In this document: positions 33,427 to 42,915 of the stretch, piece by piece
Layout: each line of letters begins with the position of its first letter
Numbering within the stretch: the first letter of the stretch is position 1
Source: Petralouisia muris
GTDB taxonomy: Bacteria; Bacillota; Clostridia; Lachnospirales; Lachnospiraceae
Direction of reading: 5' to 3'
Assembly: GCF_004793545.1 (NCBI RefSeq)
Contig: NZ_SRYA01000007.1
Coordinates: forward strand, 1 to 64,000
Length of the DNA: 64,000 nt
Notes under the pieces: generated by a model
What the model was told of the DNA's origin: nothing
The model's database searches: none
Seen by the model: only the letters and a program-made list of their open reading frames with translations
Translations under genes and position numbers: made by a program

Positions 33427-34773
33427 ATGAAAATGGAACAATTAAACAGCAAAAACAAAGCAAAATTTTCCAAAGTCAGGCAATCTCTGAGATTTCCAAT
33501 TACGAAATTCCGAAAAAAGAAAAAATACGCTTCCGCTCTTTTTGGCCTTGTTTTGTCTGCTGCGCTGATCGTAAGCGGCGGCTTAGATGCTTTTGCAGAA
33601 AACGCTCCATCGCAGGCACAGGAATCACAGCAGGAACAGCCCGATTTCAGTCTTTATGCCAGATCCGCCGTTTTGATGGATGCAGAAAACGGCAGGGTGC
33701 TCTATGAAAAAAATGGTTATGAGCATATGCCAAATGCCAGCACCACCAAAATTATGACATGCATTCTGGCATTGGAACAGGGAGATTTGGAAAGCGAGGT
33801 AAATGTCAGCAGTTATGCCGCCTCTATGCCTCAGGTACGTCTTGGAATGAGCAAGGGTGACAGCTTTTTGCTGAAAGACTTATTGCACTCTCTGATGTTG
33901 GAATCCCATAATGATTCTGCCGTGGCGATTGCAGAGCATATCGGCGGTTCCGTGGAGGAATTTGCAGATAAAATGAACCAAAAGGCCAAAGAATTGGGCT
34001 GCAAAGACACTTATTTTATCACGCCCAACGGACTGGACGCCAGCGATGATAAGGGAGTGCACGGAACTACGGCAGAAGATCTGGCAATCATTATGAGTTA
34101 TTGCATCCAAAATGAAAAATTTCTGGAAATTACCCGTACCCCTAGCTATCAGTTTACGAATCTGGCCGGAACAAAACACTATAACTGCAATAACCACAAT
34201 GCATTTTTGCAGATGATGGAAGGGGCGCTGTCTGGCAAAACAGGATTTACCGGCAATGCAGGCTACTGCTATGTGGGGGCGCTGCGCCGGGACGACCGCA
34301 CGTTTATTGTGGCACTGTTAGCCTGTGGCTGGCCGAACAACAAAACCTATAAATGGTCAGATACACGCGCTCTTATGAATTACGGGCTGGAGAATTACTA
34401 TTGCGAGGATGTATACGAATACGACAGAGAATTTGCTCCTGTGAAAGTGGAAGGGGCGGAGCCGGAAAATGGAAGGCTCTATCAGGAAGTGACAGTTCCG
34501 TTGAAAATCAAAGAAGAAAGAATCCGGGTGCTGAAGCGTACAGATGAAGAGATACGGACCATTTATGAGATTCCCCAGAGTGTGCAGGCTCCAGTAAAGG
34601 AGGGGCAGCAGCTTGGCAGGGCCACTTACTATCTGGGAGAACGACAGATAGCGGAAATCCCTGTTTATGCCGCGAAAGCCGCCAAAAAGCTGAAGCCCTC
34701 CTGGTACAAAGAATATATTCTGAAACTGTTTTTCATGGAAAAAGAGCTGTATTTTGAACAGCCAGAGACTTAG
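33427..34773 (+). CDS. D-alanyl-D-alanine carboxypeptidase (peptidase S11, PBP5/DacA type)
   Basis: 448 residues. A basic N-terminus leads into a signal/anchor segment at about 35-57 (LFGLVLSAALIVSGGLDAFA). The catalytic motifs are S105-TTK, S160-HN and K271-TG. A beta-rich PBP5_C-like domain occupies about 300-410. The C-terminus (KEYILKLFF) may be a membrane-associating helix. It trims the terminal D-Ala of peptidoglycan pentapeptides. Start 33427 follows AGGGAAG; other nearby ATGs cannot be excluded. It is monocistronic, flanked by terminator-like hairpins upstream and a 280-bp gap downstream. Confidence 0.92.
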   Translation: MKMEQLNSKNKAKFSKVRQSLRFPITKFRKKKKYASALFGLVLSAALIVSGGLDAFAENAPSQAQESQQEQPDFSLYARSAVLMDAENGRVLYEKNGYEHMPNASTTKIMTCILALEQGDLESEVNVSSYAASMPQVRLGMSKGDSFLLKDLLHSLMLESHNDSAVAIAEHIGGSVEEFADKMNQKAKELGCKDTYFITPNGLDASDDKGVHGTTAEDLAIIMSYCIQNEKFLEITRTPSYQFTNLAGTKHYNCNNHNAFLQMMEGALSGKTGFTGNAGYCYVGALRRDDRTFIVALLACGWPNNKTYKWSDTRALMNYGLENYYCEDVYEYDREFAPVKVEGAEPENGRLYQEVTVPLKIKEERIRVLKRTDEEIRTIYEIPQSVQAPVKEGQQLGRATYYLGERQIAEIPVYAAKAAKKLKPSWYKEYILKLFFMEKELYFEQPET

Positions 34774-34967
34774 CTTCCATTCTCAGCCTTCCGTTTGCAA
34801 AGATGTTTTTGCCGCTGAGTTGACAGAACTGAGAGTTAGCCGTAAGATTCAGCTTTCCGTTTGCCGTAACCGGAGAAGTAAAACTTCTGCAAAGACATAT
34901 TTTACTAAAATATTCATGAGAAATCAAAAAATAGTGAAATTTTTAACAAATTTATGAGAAATATCTA

Positions 34968-34996
34968 TTGAAAAGTTCCGTCAAAAGAGATACAAT
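34968..34996 (+). promoter_or_regulatory. Promoter of the carboxyltransferase/sodium pump operon
   Basis: TTGAAA at 34968-34973 and TACAAT at 34991-34996 are 17 bp apart, 58 bp before the first gene. The rest of the 34774-35053 gap shows no gene. Confidence 0.65.
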
Positions 34997-35053
34997 TACA
35001 ATCGGAAGAAAATTTCGAAAAATTTAATAAAATACATATGGAGGTTTAAGCAA

Positions 35054-36487
35054 ATGAGTAATTCTACCAACTCAGCAAGACAGAGAATTTCCGGTCTGCT
35101 TGATCAGCAGAGCTTTATGGAAATCGGAGCTCTGGTAACTGCAAGAAACACAGATTTTGATTTAAGTCAGTCTGAAACTCCATCCGATGGAGTCATCACC
35201 GGATACGGTTTGATTGACGGGAATCTGGTGTATGTGTACAGCCAGGATGCTTCCGTGTTAAACGGAACCATCGGTGAAATGCACAGCAAGAAAATTGCCG
35301 CAATCTATGAGATGGCAGTGAAGATGGGAGCGCCGGTGATAGGGCTGATTGACTGCGCAGGAATGCGTTTGCAGGAATCCGTTGACGCGTTGAACGGATT
35401 CGGTGAGATTTATGCAGCGCAGGCCAAGGCAAGCGGGGTAGTTCCTCAGATTTGCGCAGTATTCGGTTCCTGCGGCGGCGGTTTGGCGGTAGTTCCGGCT
35501 TTAAGCGATTTTGCATTTGTGGAGAAGGAGCATGGAAGAGTATTTGTAAATTCTCCCAATGCCATTAAGGGCAATCATGTATCCAAGTGCGATACTGCAA
35601 GCGCAGAATATCAGGGAAGCAATAACGGATACATTGACGGCACGGGAACCACGGAAGAGATTCTGGCTGCAATCCGTGAGCTGGTATGCCTGCTGCCGGG
35701 CAATAATGCAGAATGCGGAAGAGAAGATGAATGCACCGACGATTTGAACCGGGTATGTGAGAATCTTTCCGGATGCAGAGAAGACGCCCGTCTGACCCTG
35801 ACACATATTTCAGACAGCAATGTATTTATTGAAACAAAGAAAAACTATGCCAGAAACATGGTAACAGGCTTTATTAAATTAAATGGCAGAACCATCGGCG
35901 CAGTTGCCAATGCTTCCGCAGTTTATGATGAAAACGGGGAGAAGGCGGAGAGCTTCGACAAAGCCCTCACTGCAAGAGGATGCAATAAAGCGGCGGAATT
36001 TATCAGCTTCTGCGACGCCTTTGACATTCCGGTGCTGTCTTTAACCAATGTGGAGGGCTTTGCGGCAACCGAGTGCTCTGAGAAGAATCTTGCCAAAGCC
36101 ATGGCCCGGATGACGGCAGCCTTTGCAGGGGCAACCGTTCCGAAGGTAAATATTATTATTGGAAATGCTTACGGCAGCGCTTATGTGATGATGAACAGTA
36201 AGTCCATCGGGGCAGATTTGGTTTATGCATGGGAAGGAAGCAAGGTAGGCATGATGGACGCAGGGCTGGCTGCAAAGATTATGTATGACGGCAAGCCTGC
36301 AGATGTAATCGCAGAGAAGAAGAAAGCATACGAAGAACTTCAGTCTTCCGTAGAGACAGCAGCAAGACGGGGACAGGTTGATCTGATTATTGCGCCGGAT
36401 GATACCAGAAAATATGCAGCAGCAGCATTTGAGATGCTCTATACCAAAGGAACAGGTGAACCGGTTAGAAAACATGTAGCAAAATAG
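35054..36487 (+). CDS. Acyl-CoA carboxyltransferase (MmdA/12S-like) subunit
   Basis: 477 residues with N and C crotonase-like carboxyltransferase halves. The N half has SDGVITGYGLIDG, IDCAGMRLQESVDAL and FGSCGGGLAVVP; the C half has GAVANASAVY, DIPVLSLTNVEGF and IIGNAYGSAYVMMNSK. It should move CO2 between an acyl-CoA such as methylmalonyl-CoA or malonyl-CoA and carrier-bound biotin. It is slightly shorter than typical MmdA (about 510). It is followed by an OadG-like subunit, a biotin carrier, an OadB pump and an OadA-type carboxyltransferase, so it is part of a sodium-translocating complex. Confidence 0.88.
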   Translation: MSNSTNSARQRISGLLDQQSFMEIGALVTARNTDFDLSQSETPSDGVITGYGLIDGNLVYVYSQDASVLNGTIGEMHSKKIAAIYEMAVKMGAPVIGLIDCAGMRLQESVDALNGFGEIYAAQAKASGVVPQICAVFGSCGGGLAVVPALSDFAFVEKEHGRVFVNSPNAIKGNHVSKCDTASAEYQGSNNGYIDGTGTTEEILAAIRELVCLLPGNNAECGREDECTDDLNRVCENLSGCREDARLTLTHISDSNVFIETKKNYARNMVTGFIKLNGRTIGAVANASAVYDENGEKAESFDKALTARGCNKAAEFISFCDAFDIPVLSLTNVEGFAATECSEKNLAKAMARMTAAFAGATVPKVNIIIGNAYGSAYVMMNSKSIGADLVYAWEGSKVGMMDAGLAAKIMYDGKPADVIAEKKKAYEELQSSVETAARRGQVDLIIAPDDTRKYAAAAFEMLYTKGTGEPVRKHVAK

Positions 36488-36500
36488 AAAGGTGAAGTTT

Positions 36501-37217
36501 ATGAAAAAGAAAATATTGCTGATTCTGAGTATGTGTCTCATCGTACTTGGTTTAGCAGCATGCGGAGAAGCGGATCCTACCACAGTTGATTATAATGGCC
36601 TTACCTATGATCAGTTAAAAGGTGCATGTGAGAATACCGTGAATATTCTGCAGAATATGTCGGAATCAGAGAAGGCAGCTTATCTGGCGTCCGGAGAAGA
36701 GACGTTAGAGCATCTGGTCAGCCGTTGGGAGGAAGCAATGGAGGATGTCGGAGAATTTGTGGAACTGGGAGAATTTACCATTACCAAATCCGGCAAGACC
36801 TTAACCTGTGAACAGAGAATTATATATGAGAACCGTCCGGTTATTCTGACTTATGTATATAAGTACCATAATATGGAACTGGAAGACATCACCGTAGATC
36901 AGGTACAGACCCTTGGAGAGAAGATGACCAATGCGGCGTTGAATACCCTGATGGGAATGGGTGTGGTGTTTACCGTTTTAATTTTAATCAGTTTGATTAT
37001 CAGCTGTTTCAAATTCCTTTCCCGCTTTGAGAAAGGAAAAGAAGAAGCCAAGCCTGCAGTAAAAGAACCTGTAGCTCCCGTTCCGCCGGCAGTGGAAGAG
37101 GCAATCGCAGCGCAGGATGATTTGGAACTGGCAGCTGTAATTGCAGCGGCAATCGCAGCATCTACCGGAACTTCTACAGATGACTTTGTAGTGCGTTCCA
37201 TCAAAAGAAGATATTAA
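36501..37217 (+). CDS. OadG-like gamma subunit with lipoprotein N-terminus
   Basis: 238 residues. The signal peptide ends in a lipobox, LGLAAC, so the N-terminus is probably lipid-anchored outside. A polar domain of about 120 residues follows, then one membrane span at about 150-172 (GMGVVFTVLILISLIISCF) and an Ala/Pro-rich cytoplasmic tail. OadG proteins are normally under 100 residues with one span; the lipoprotein extension is characteristic of clostridial forms. It probably holds the carboxyltransferase and biotin carrier at the membrane pump. GAAAGGTG precedes ATG 36501. Confidence 0.8.
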   Translation: MKKKILLILSMCLIVLGLAACGEADPTTVDYNGLTYDQLKGACENTVNILQNMSESEKAAYLASGEETLEHLVSRWEEAMEDVGEFVELGEFTITKSGKTLTCEQRIIYENRPVILTYVYKYHNMELEDITVDQVQTLGEKMTNAALNTLMGMGVVFTVLILISLIISCFKFLSRFEKGKEEAKPAVKEPVAPVPPAVEEAIAAQDDLELAAVIAAAIAASTGTSTDDFVVRSIKRRY

Positions 37218-37241
37218 TTGTAAATTCAGGAGGAAACGAAA

Positions 37242-37622
37242 ATGAAAAATTATACAATTACCGTTAATGGAAACGTTTATGATGTTACTGTAGAAGAAAA
37301 TGGCGCAGGCGTTGCAGCGCCGGCAGCAGCACCAAGAAGAGCAGCGGCGCCAGCAGCAGCGTCGGCGGCACCGGCAGCTCCCGCACCAGCAGCAGGCGGA
37401 GCAGGAAATGTGAAGATTGAAGCCGGGGCAGCAGGAAAGGTATTCAGCATTGACAGTAAGCCGGGAGATGCAGTAAAACGCGGCGATACCATTCTGGTAC
37501 TGGAAGTTATGAAGATGGAAACGCCTGTAGTTGCACCGGAAGACGGAACTGTGGCAAGTATTGATGTGACTGTCGGACAGGCGGTAGAAGCAGGCGCATT
37601 GCTGGCAACTTTAAACAATTAA
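37242..37622 (+). CDS. Biotin carboxyl carrier protein
   Basis: 126 residues. An N-terminal strand segment is followed by an Ala/Pro-rich flexible linker (about 22-53) and a biotinyl domain. Biotin attaches to Lys91 in EVMKMETP; the usual AMKM is VMKM here. It shuttles CO2 between the two carboxyltransferases and the OadB pump encoded by its neighbours. AGGAGGAAA precedes the ATG. Its GC-rich linker creates a long antisense frame that is not a gene. Confidence 0.94.
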   Translation: MKNYTITVNGNVYDVTVEENGAGVAAPAAAPRRAAAPAAASAAPAAPAPAAGGAGNVKIEAGAAGKVFSIDSKPGDAVKRGDTILVLEVMKMETPVVAPEDGTVASIDVTVGQAVEAGALLATLNN

Positions 37623-37639
37623 TTATTTGGAGGTAAAAT

Positions 37640-38788
37640 ATGAGTTACGTAGGAGAAACTTTATCAAACCTCCTGCACCAGACAGCATTCTTCAATCTGA
37701 CCTGGGGAAATTATGTCATGATACTGGTGGCATTTGTATTCCTTTTCCTTGCAATTAAAAAGGGATTCGAGCCTCTGTTACTGGTTCCGATTGCGTTTGG
37801 TATGTTACTGGTAAATATTTATCCGGATATTATTGCTTCACCGGAAGAAACCAGCAATGGCGTAGGTGGTTTACTTTATTATTTCTATTCCCTGGATGAA
37901 TGGTCCATTCTCCCATCCCTGATTTTCATGGGAGTAGGGGCGATGACGGATTTCGGTCCCCTGATTGCCAATCCCATCAGCTTTTTGCTGGGTGCGGCAG
38001 CTCAGTTTGGTATTTTTGGCGCATATTTCATGGCAATTCTGTTAGGATTTAATGACAAGGCAGCGGCGGCTGTATCCATTATCGGAGGCGCAGACGGCCC
38101 GACCTCTATTTTCCTTGCAGGAAAATTAGGCCAGACAGGGCTAATGGGACCCATTGCAGTGGCGGCTTATTCCTATATGGCGTTAGTGCCCATTATTCAG
38201 CCGCCGATTATGAAGCTGTTTACCACCAAAGCGGAACGCGCCATTAAGATGCAGAACTTAAGGCCTGTATCTAAATTAGAGAAGATTCTGTTTCCGATTG
38301 TGGTTACCACAGTGGTATGTATTATTCTGCCTACCACAGCGCCCTTGGTTGGTATGCTGATGCTTGGAAATCTGTTCCGTGAATCCGGCGTGGTTCGTCA
38401 GCTTTCAGAGACAGCATCCAATGCGATGATGTACATCGTGGTTATTTTGCTGGGAACATCTGTAGGCGCAACCACCAGTGCAGAGGCGTTTTTGAACATA
38501 ACTACTTTGAAGATTGTTGCTCTTGGCCTGATTGCATTTATGTTCGGTACAGCGGCAGGCGTTCTGTTTGGAAAAGCATTGTGCAAGCTTACGGGAGGAA
38601 AGATTAATCCGTTGATTGGTTCCGCCGGAGTGTCTGCAGTGCCTATGGCTGCCCGTGTGTCTCAGAAGGTAGGCGCAGAGGAAGATCCTACCAACTTCCT
38701 GCTGATGCACGCAATGGGACCGAATGTTGCCGGAGTAATCGGAACTGCAGTAGCGGCCGGAGTATTTATGGCAATCTTTGGTATTTAA
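37640..38788 (+). CDS. Sodium-pumping decarboxylase beta subunit (OadB/GcdB/MmdB)
   Basis: 382 residues with about nine hydrophobic segments. The conserved [15 protein letters not shown] region contains the aspartate used in Na+ coupling, and [16 protein letters not shown] near residue 330 is the second conserved motif. It decarboxylates carboxybiotin and exports Na+. GGAGG precedes the start. The gap to the next gene (173 bp) has a small GCCGCC/GGCGGC hairpin at 38930-38943. Confidence 0.95.
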   Translation: MSYVGETLSNLLHQTAFFNLTWGNYVMILVAFVFLFLAIKKGFEPLLLVPIAFGMLLVNIYPDIIASPEETSNGVGGLLYYFYSLDEWSILPSLIFMGVGAMTDFGPLIANPISFLLGAAAQFGIFGAYFMAILLGFNDKAAAAVSIIGGADGPTSIFLAGKLGQTGLMGPIAVAAYSYMALVPIIQPPIMKLFTTKAERAIKMQNLRPVSKLEKILFPIVVTTVVCIILPTTAPLVGMLMLGNLFRESGVVRQLSETASNAMMYIVVILLGTSVGATTSAEAFLNITTLKIVALGLIAFMFGTAAGVLFGKALCKLTGGKINPLIGSAGVSAVPMAARVSQKVGAEEDPTNFLLMHAMGPNVAGVIGTAVAAGVFMAIFGI

Positions 38789-38961
38789 GAAGAATTTTGG
38801 ACATATGACAGGGGCTGTTTAGAGCTGAGCCTGCATTTCCATGGGAAGGATGTAAGGAAGCTTCGCGGCAAACAGGCAGACGAACCATTGCCAGGGGATG
38901 TTTTAAGCAGTCCAGTTAGAAATTTTAGAAGCCGCCAGGCGGCAGAATGAGAGGATAAGTC

Positions 38962-40377
38962 ATGGCTGAGAATAAGAAATCGGTTAAGATTACAGAAACC
39001 GTATTACGAGATGCACATCAGTCTCTGATTGCCACCCGTATGACAACAGAACAGATGCTGCCGATTATTGATAAAATGGATCAAGTAGGCTATCACGCAG
39101 TAGAGTGCTGGGGCGGAGCTACCTTTGACGCATCCCTGCGTTTCCTGAAGGAAGATCCCTGGGATCGCCTGAGGAAATTAAAAGCCGGATTTAAGAATAC
39201 AAAATTACAGATGTTGTTCCGCGGACAGAATATTCTGGGCTACCGTCCTTATGCAGATGATGTGGTGGAATATTTTGTGCAGAAATCCATTGCAAACGGA
39301 ATTGACATCATCCGTATCTTTGACTGTCTGAATGACTTGCGGAATCTGCAGACGGCAGTTACCGCAACCAATAAAGAAAAAGGGCATGCACAGGTTGCCC
39401 TTTCCTATACGTTAGGAGACGCCTATACCCTGGAATACTGGACGGAAATGGCTAAGAAGATTGAAGAGATGGGAGCAAATTCCATCTGTATCAAGGATAT
39501 GGCAGGTCTTTTGACTCCTTATAAGGCGGAAGAATTGGTGAAATCATTGAAATCTGCCACCAGCCTTCCCATTGAGCTCCATACCCACTATACTTCCGGC
39601 GTTGCATCCATGACTTACATGAAAGCAGTGGAAGCAGGCTGTGATATTATCGACACGGCAATGTCTCCCTTTGCGCTGGGCACCAGCCAGCCGGCAACAG
39701 AGGTTATGGCAGAAGCCTTTAAGGGAACAGAGATGGACCCGGGCTTTGACCAGATGCTGTTAAAAGAAATTGCAGATTATTTCCGTCCGATGCGAGAGGA
39801 AGCGTTAAAGAGCGGATTGATGAATCCCAAGGTGCTGGGCGTGGATATTCAGACCTTGCTGTACCAGGTGCCGGGCGGTATGCTCAGCAACATGGTATCC
39901 CAGCTGAAAGAGCAGAATGCAGAAGACAAGTATATGGAAGTGCTGGAGGAAATCCCGCGGGTAAGAAAAGACCTGGGCGAGCCGCCTCTGGTTACCCCTT
40001 CTTCCCAGATTGTAGGTACGCAGGCAGTATTTAACGTATTGATGGGAGAACGCTATAAGGTTGCCACTAAGGAGACCAAGGACGTATTGCTTGGAAAATA
40101 CGGCCAGACCGTGAAGCCTTTTAATCCGGAAGTCATTGACAAGGTATTGGGTGAGGATAAGAAGAATGCCATTACCTGCCGTTATGCGGACCTGTTAGAG
40201 CCGGAGCTTCATAAGATTGAAGAAGAGATGAAGCAGTGGAAGCAGCAGGATGAGGATGTGCTTTCCTATGCATTGTTCCCGCAGGTTGCAACTGAATTCT
40301 TTAAATACAGAGAGGCGCAGCAGACCAAAGTAGATGCCACTGTTGCAGACACAAAGAACGGAGCGTATCCGGTATAA
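38962..40377 (+). CDS. Oxaloacetate decarboxylase alpha / pyruvate carboxylase B-type carboxyltransferase (5S-like)
   Basis: 471 residues. The TIM-barrel carboxyltransferase starts ITETVLRDAHQSLIATRM, with VECWGGATFDASLRFL, RGQNILGYRPYADD and the metal-binding HTHYTSG. The PYC_OADA conserved domain follows. It lacks a fused biotinyl domain, so it must use the separate carrier encoded two genes upstream. It converts oxaloacetate to pyruvate with CO2 passed to biotin. With the 12S-like subunit in the same operon, the set has both halves of a transcarboxylase plus a sodium pump. Confidence 0.93.
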   Translation: MAENKKSVKITETVLRDAHQSLIATRMTTEQMLPIIDKMDQVGYHAVECWGGATFDASLRFLKEDPWDRLRKLKAGFKNTKLQMLFRGQNILGYRPYADDVVEYFVQKSIANGIDIIRIFDCLNDLRNLQTAVTATNKEKGHAQVALSYTLGDAYTLEYWTEMAKKIEEMGANSICIKDMAGLLTPYKAEELVKSLKSATSLPIELHTHYTSGVASMTYMKAVEAGCDIIDTAMSPFALGTSQPATEVMAEAFKGTEMDPGFDQMLLKEIADYFRPMREEALKSGLMNPKVLGVDIQTLLYQVPGGMLSNMVSQLKEQNAEDKYMEVLEEIPRVRKDLGEPPLVTPSSQIVGTQAVFNVLMGERYKVATKETKDVLLGKYGQTVKPFNPEVIDKVLGEDKKNAITCRYADLLEPELHKIEEEMKQWKQQDEDVLSYALFPQVATEFFKYREAQQTKVDATVADTKNGAYPV

Positions 40378-40465
40378 AACGTAGTTTGCAGCAGGGAACG
40401 GAATGACCGATATAATAATATAAGAGGCGCGGCTGCTGATAGGTAAAAGCGGCTGCATATCATAG

Positions 40466-40501
40466 AATTCCTCCTGCCGGCATAAGCGCGCAGGAGGAAT
40501 T
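40466..40501 (+). terminator. Terminator after the decarboxylase operon
   Basis: AATTCCTCCTG (40466-40476) pairs perfectly with CAGGAGGAATT (40491-40501), followed by TTTC. Confidence 0.75.
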
Positions 40502-40532
40502 TTCGAAATTTTTGAATCATGAGGGTAAGAAG

Positions 40533-41540
40533 ATGGGCAGCACAGGCGGGTTATTGAACCGGATCAATGAACGGTATGGAAGCCTGAGCAAAGGACAGAG
40601 GCTTCTGGCTGCTTACATTACAGATAATTATGACAAAGCGGTTTTTCTCACTGCCGCAAGGCTTGGACAGACGGTAGGCGTCAGTGAGTCTACGGTGGTC
40701 CGCTTTGCCGCACATTTGGGATACAAAGGATATCCGGAATTTCAGCGGGCGTTGGAGGAACTGGTGCGCAGCAAGCTTCACGCGGCGCATCGGATGGAAG
40801 ATACCTATGGAAGAATTGCCCAGTCTGAGATTTTGGAAACGGTGTTGAAATCAGATATGGAGCGAATTAGGCATACTCTGGAGCACATTGATGAGCAGGC
40901 ATTTGAGCAGGCTGTGGAGATGATTTTAAAGGCCAGGCATATCTATGTGCTGGGAGTGAGAAGCTGCAGCGCTTTGGCAGAATTTCTGGTTTTTTATCTG
41001 AACCTCATGTTTGACAATGTACGGCTGATACATACCAGCAGTTCCAGCGAATTGTTAGAACAGATGGTGCGTATCAGCAAAGAAGACGTGATGATTGGAA
41101 TCAGCTTTCCCAGATATTCTCTGCGGACGTTAAAGGCAATGGAGCTTGCCAACAGCAGAAGCGCCGGCGTAATTACGCTGACGGACAGCGTGCATTCTCC
41201 CATGAACCTCTATTCCTCCTGCAATCTGATTGCAAAAAGCGATATGTCCTCTATCGTGGATTCCTTAGTGGCGCCTTTAAGCCTGATAAATGCGCTGATT
41301 ATGGCAGTCTGTATGAGACGGCAGAAAGACGTGGTGGAAAATCTGGAATTGTTGGAGCAGGTCTGGGAAGACTATCAGGTATACGGAAATGACGAGATTG
41401 ATTATATTGACGATTCCGTGAAACTCCGATATGCCGGAGAGAAAAATCGGGCATATGGAAATGACGAAATTGATACGATGGATGATTCCGTGAAATTCAG
41501 GTATGCCGGAAGAGATAATCAGGCATGCGAAAATAATTGA
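40533..41540 (+). CDS. RpiR/MurR-family regulator with SIS domain and a duplicated C-terminal tail
   Basis: 335 residues. The N-terminal HTH_6 (about 1-75) has LSKGQRLLAAYI and VGVSESTVVRFAAHLGYKGYPEFQ. A SIS sugar-phosphate-binding domain (about 115-270) has IYVLGVRSCSALAEFL and ISFPRYSLRTL. The tail consists of two copies of a 24-residue unit beginning YGNDEID, encoded by a 72-bp tandem repeat at 41382-41525. Start 40533 follows GAGGGTAAG. It overlaps the region just before the flavoprotein gene, 17 bp on. The sugar phosphate sensed is unknown. Confidence 0.88.
   Translation: MGSTGGLLNRINERYGSLSKGQRLLAAYITDNYDKAVFLTAARLGQTVGVSESTVVRFAAHLGYKGYPEFQRALEELVRSKLHAAHRMEDTYGRIAQSEILETVLKSDMERIRHTLEHIDEQAFEQAVEMILKARHIYVLGVRSCSALAEFLVFYLNLMFDNVRLIHTSSSSELLEQMVRISKEDVMIGISFPRYSLRTLKAMELANSRSAGVITLTDSVHSPMNLYSSCNLIAKSDMSSIVDSLVAPLSLINALIMAVCMRRQKDVVENLELLEQVWEDYQVYGNDEIDYIDDSVKLRYAGEKNRAYGNDEIDTMDDSVKFRYAGRDNQACENN
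41382..41525 (+). repeat. 72-bp tandem duplication in the rpiR-like gene
   Basis: Units 41382-41453 and 41454-41525 encode YGNDEIDYIDDSVKLRYAG and YGNDEIDTMDDSVKFRYAG plus five residues each. The acidic tail is therefore doubled in frame. Confidence 0.93.
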
Positions 41541-41557
41541 GAAAGTACAGGGCGCAT

Positions 41558-42901
41558 ATGAGTAAAGTAATTGTAATTGGCGGCGGGGCGGCAGGCATGA
41601 TGGCGGCAGTCTGGGCAGCCAGGGGAGGGCATAGGGTTCTGCTGTTGGAAAAGAATGAAAAGCTTGGAAAGAAAATTTATATTACCGGAAAGGGCAGATG
41701 CAATCTGACAAATGCCTGTGAAACAGAAGCGTTATTCAAACAGGTGCTGCGGGGCAGCAAATTTCTCTACAGCTCATTTTACAGCTTTACCAATCAGCAG
41801 GTGATTGAATTCTTTGAGTCTTACGGGCTTGCCACGAAAACAGAGCGGGGAGAGCGGGTATTTCCCCAGTCAGATCACTCTTCCGATGTGATACGGACTC
41901 TCCAGCAGATATTAAAAAAAGAAAAGGTGGAAGTGCGCCTGAATACCCAGGTGAAAGAAATTACGGCATGTTTGAAAAAAAACGAAGAAAAGGCGCTGGA
42001 TGATCCAGAAAACGGCAGTCAGGCAGAATTTCCGGAAAACACCAAAAGGGCAGGAAAAACAGGAGCAAAAGAGTGGAAATTGCGCAAGTTCCAAGTTTCA
42101 GGAGTCAGGCTTGAAGATGGAACTTTACTGGAAGCAGACGCAGTGATTATTGCCACCGGAGGCTGTTCCTATGTTTCCACAGGCTCCACCGGCGACGGCT
42201 ACCGTTTTGCCGAAAAGTTGGGACATACTGTGACAGAACTTAAGCCATCACTGGTGCCGTTTGAGGCGGCGGAACCCTGGATCAAAGATCTGCAGGGGCT
42301 GTCTCTTCGGAATATCAAGGTGCGCATTCGGAAAGAGAAAAAAGTCTTATATGAAGAGTTTGGGGAAATGCTGTTTACCCACTATGGAGTCAGCGGCCCG
42401 CTGATTTTGAGCGCCAGCGGCATTGTGAATGATTATATGGACAGGATGCCTTTATCTATGGAAATTGACTTGAAGCCGGCATTGACAAAGGAGCAGTTGG
42501 ACAGGCGGATTCTGCGGGATTTTGAAGAGAATCAGAATCGGCAGTTTAAAAATGCGGTGGGGAAGCTGTTTCCGGCAAAATTAATCCCGGTAATTCTCAG
42601 GTTAAGCGGGATTCATCCCGATAAAAAGGTAAATGAAATCACCAGAGGGGAACGTATAGAATTTGCGGAATTGATTAAGGCATTTCCGGTGACGCTGACC
42701 CGGTTTCGGGATTTCAATGAAGCGATTATTACCAGAGGCGGCATTTCCCTGAAAGAGGTCAACCCCTCTACCATGGAATCGAAACTGGCCCAGGGCTTGT
42801 ACTTTGCCGGAGAAGTGCTGGATCTGGATGCGCTGACTGGCGGATTCAATCTGCAGATTGCCTGGTCCACCGGATATCTGGCAGGAAGCAGTATCATTTG
42901 A
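41558..42901 (+). CDS. HI0933-family FAD-dependent oxidoreductase (BaiN/RdsA-like)
   Basis: 447 residues. The FAD fold begins KVIVIGGGAAGMMAAVWAA, followed by LLLEKNEKLGKKIYITGKGRCNLTN, a family hallmark, and ends with GGFNLQIAWSTGYLAG. An extra charged loop of about 40 residues (around 145-185, containing AEFPENTKRAGKTG) breaks the alignment without disrupting the frame. Members are flavoproteins of uncertain substrate. It lies between the RpiR-like gene and cmk. The ribosome site is weak (AGGGCG). Confidence 0.88.
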   Translation: MSKVIVIGGGAAGMMAAVWAARGGHRVLLLEKNEKLGKKIYITGKGRCNLTNACETEALFKQVLRGSKFLYSSFYSFTNQQVIEFFESYGLATKTERGERVFPQSDHSSDVIRTLQQILKKEKVEVRLNTQVKEITACLKKNEEKALDDPENGSQAEFPENTKRAGKTGAKEWKLRKFQVSGVRLEDGTLLEADAVIIATGGCSYVSTGSTGDGYRFAEKLGHTVTELKPSLVPFEAAEPWIKDLQGLSLRNIKVRIRKEKKVLYEEFGEMLFTHYGVSGPLILSASGIVNDYMDRMPLSMEIDLKPALTKEQLDRRILRDFEENQNRQFKNAVGKLFPAKLIPVILRLSGIHPDKKVNEITRGERIEFAELIKAFPVTLTRFRDFNEAIITRGGISLKEVNPSTMESKLAQGLYFAGEVLDLDALTGGFNLQIAWSTGYLAGSSII

Positions 42902-42915
42902 AAATGGAGGAAATT

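Noticed and set aside
37277-37618. Long antisense open frame opposite the biotin carrier gene
   Set aside because: It arises from the GC-rich Ala/Pro linker codons; no ribosome site and no family resemblance.
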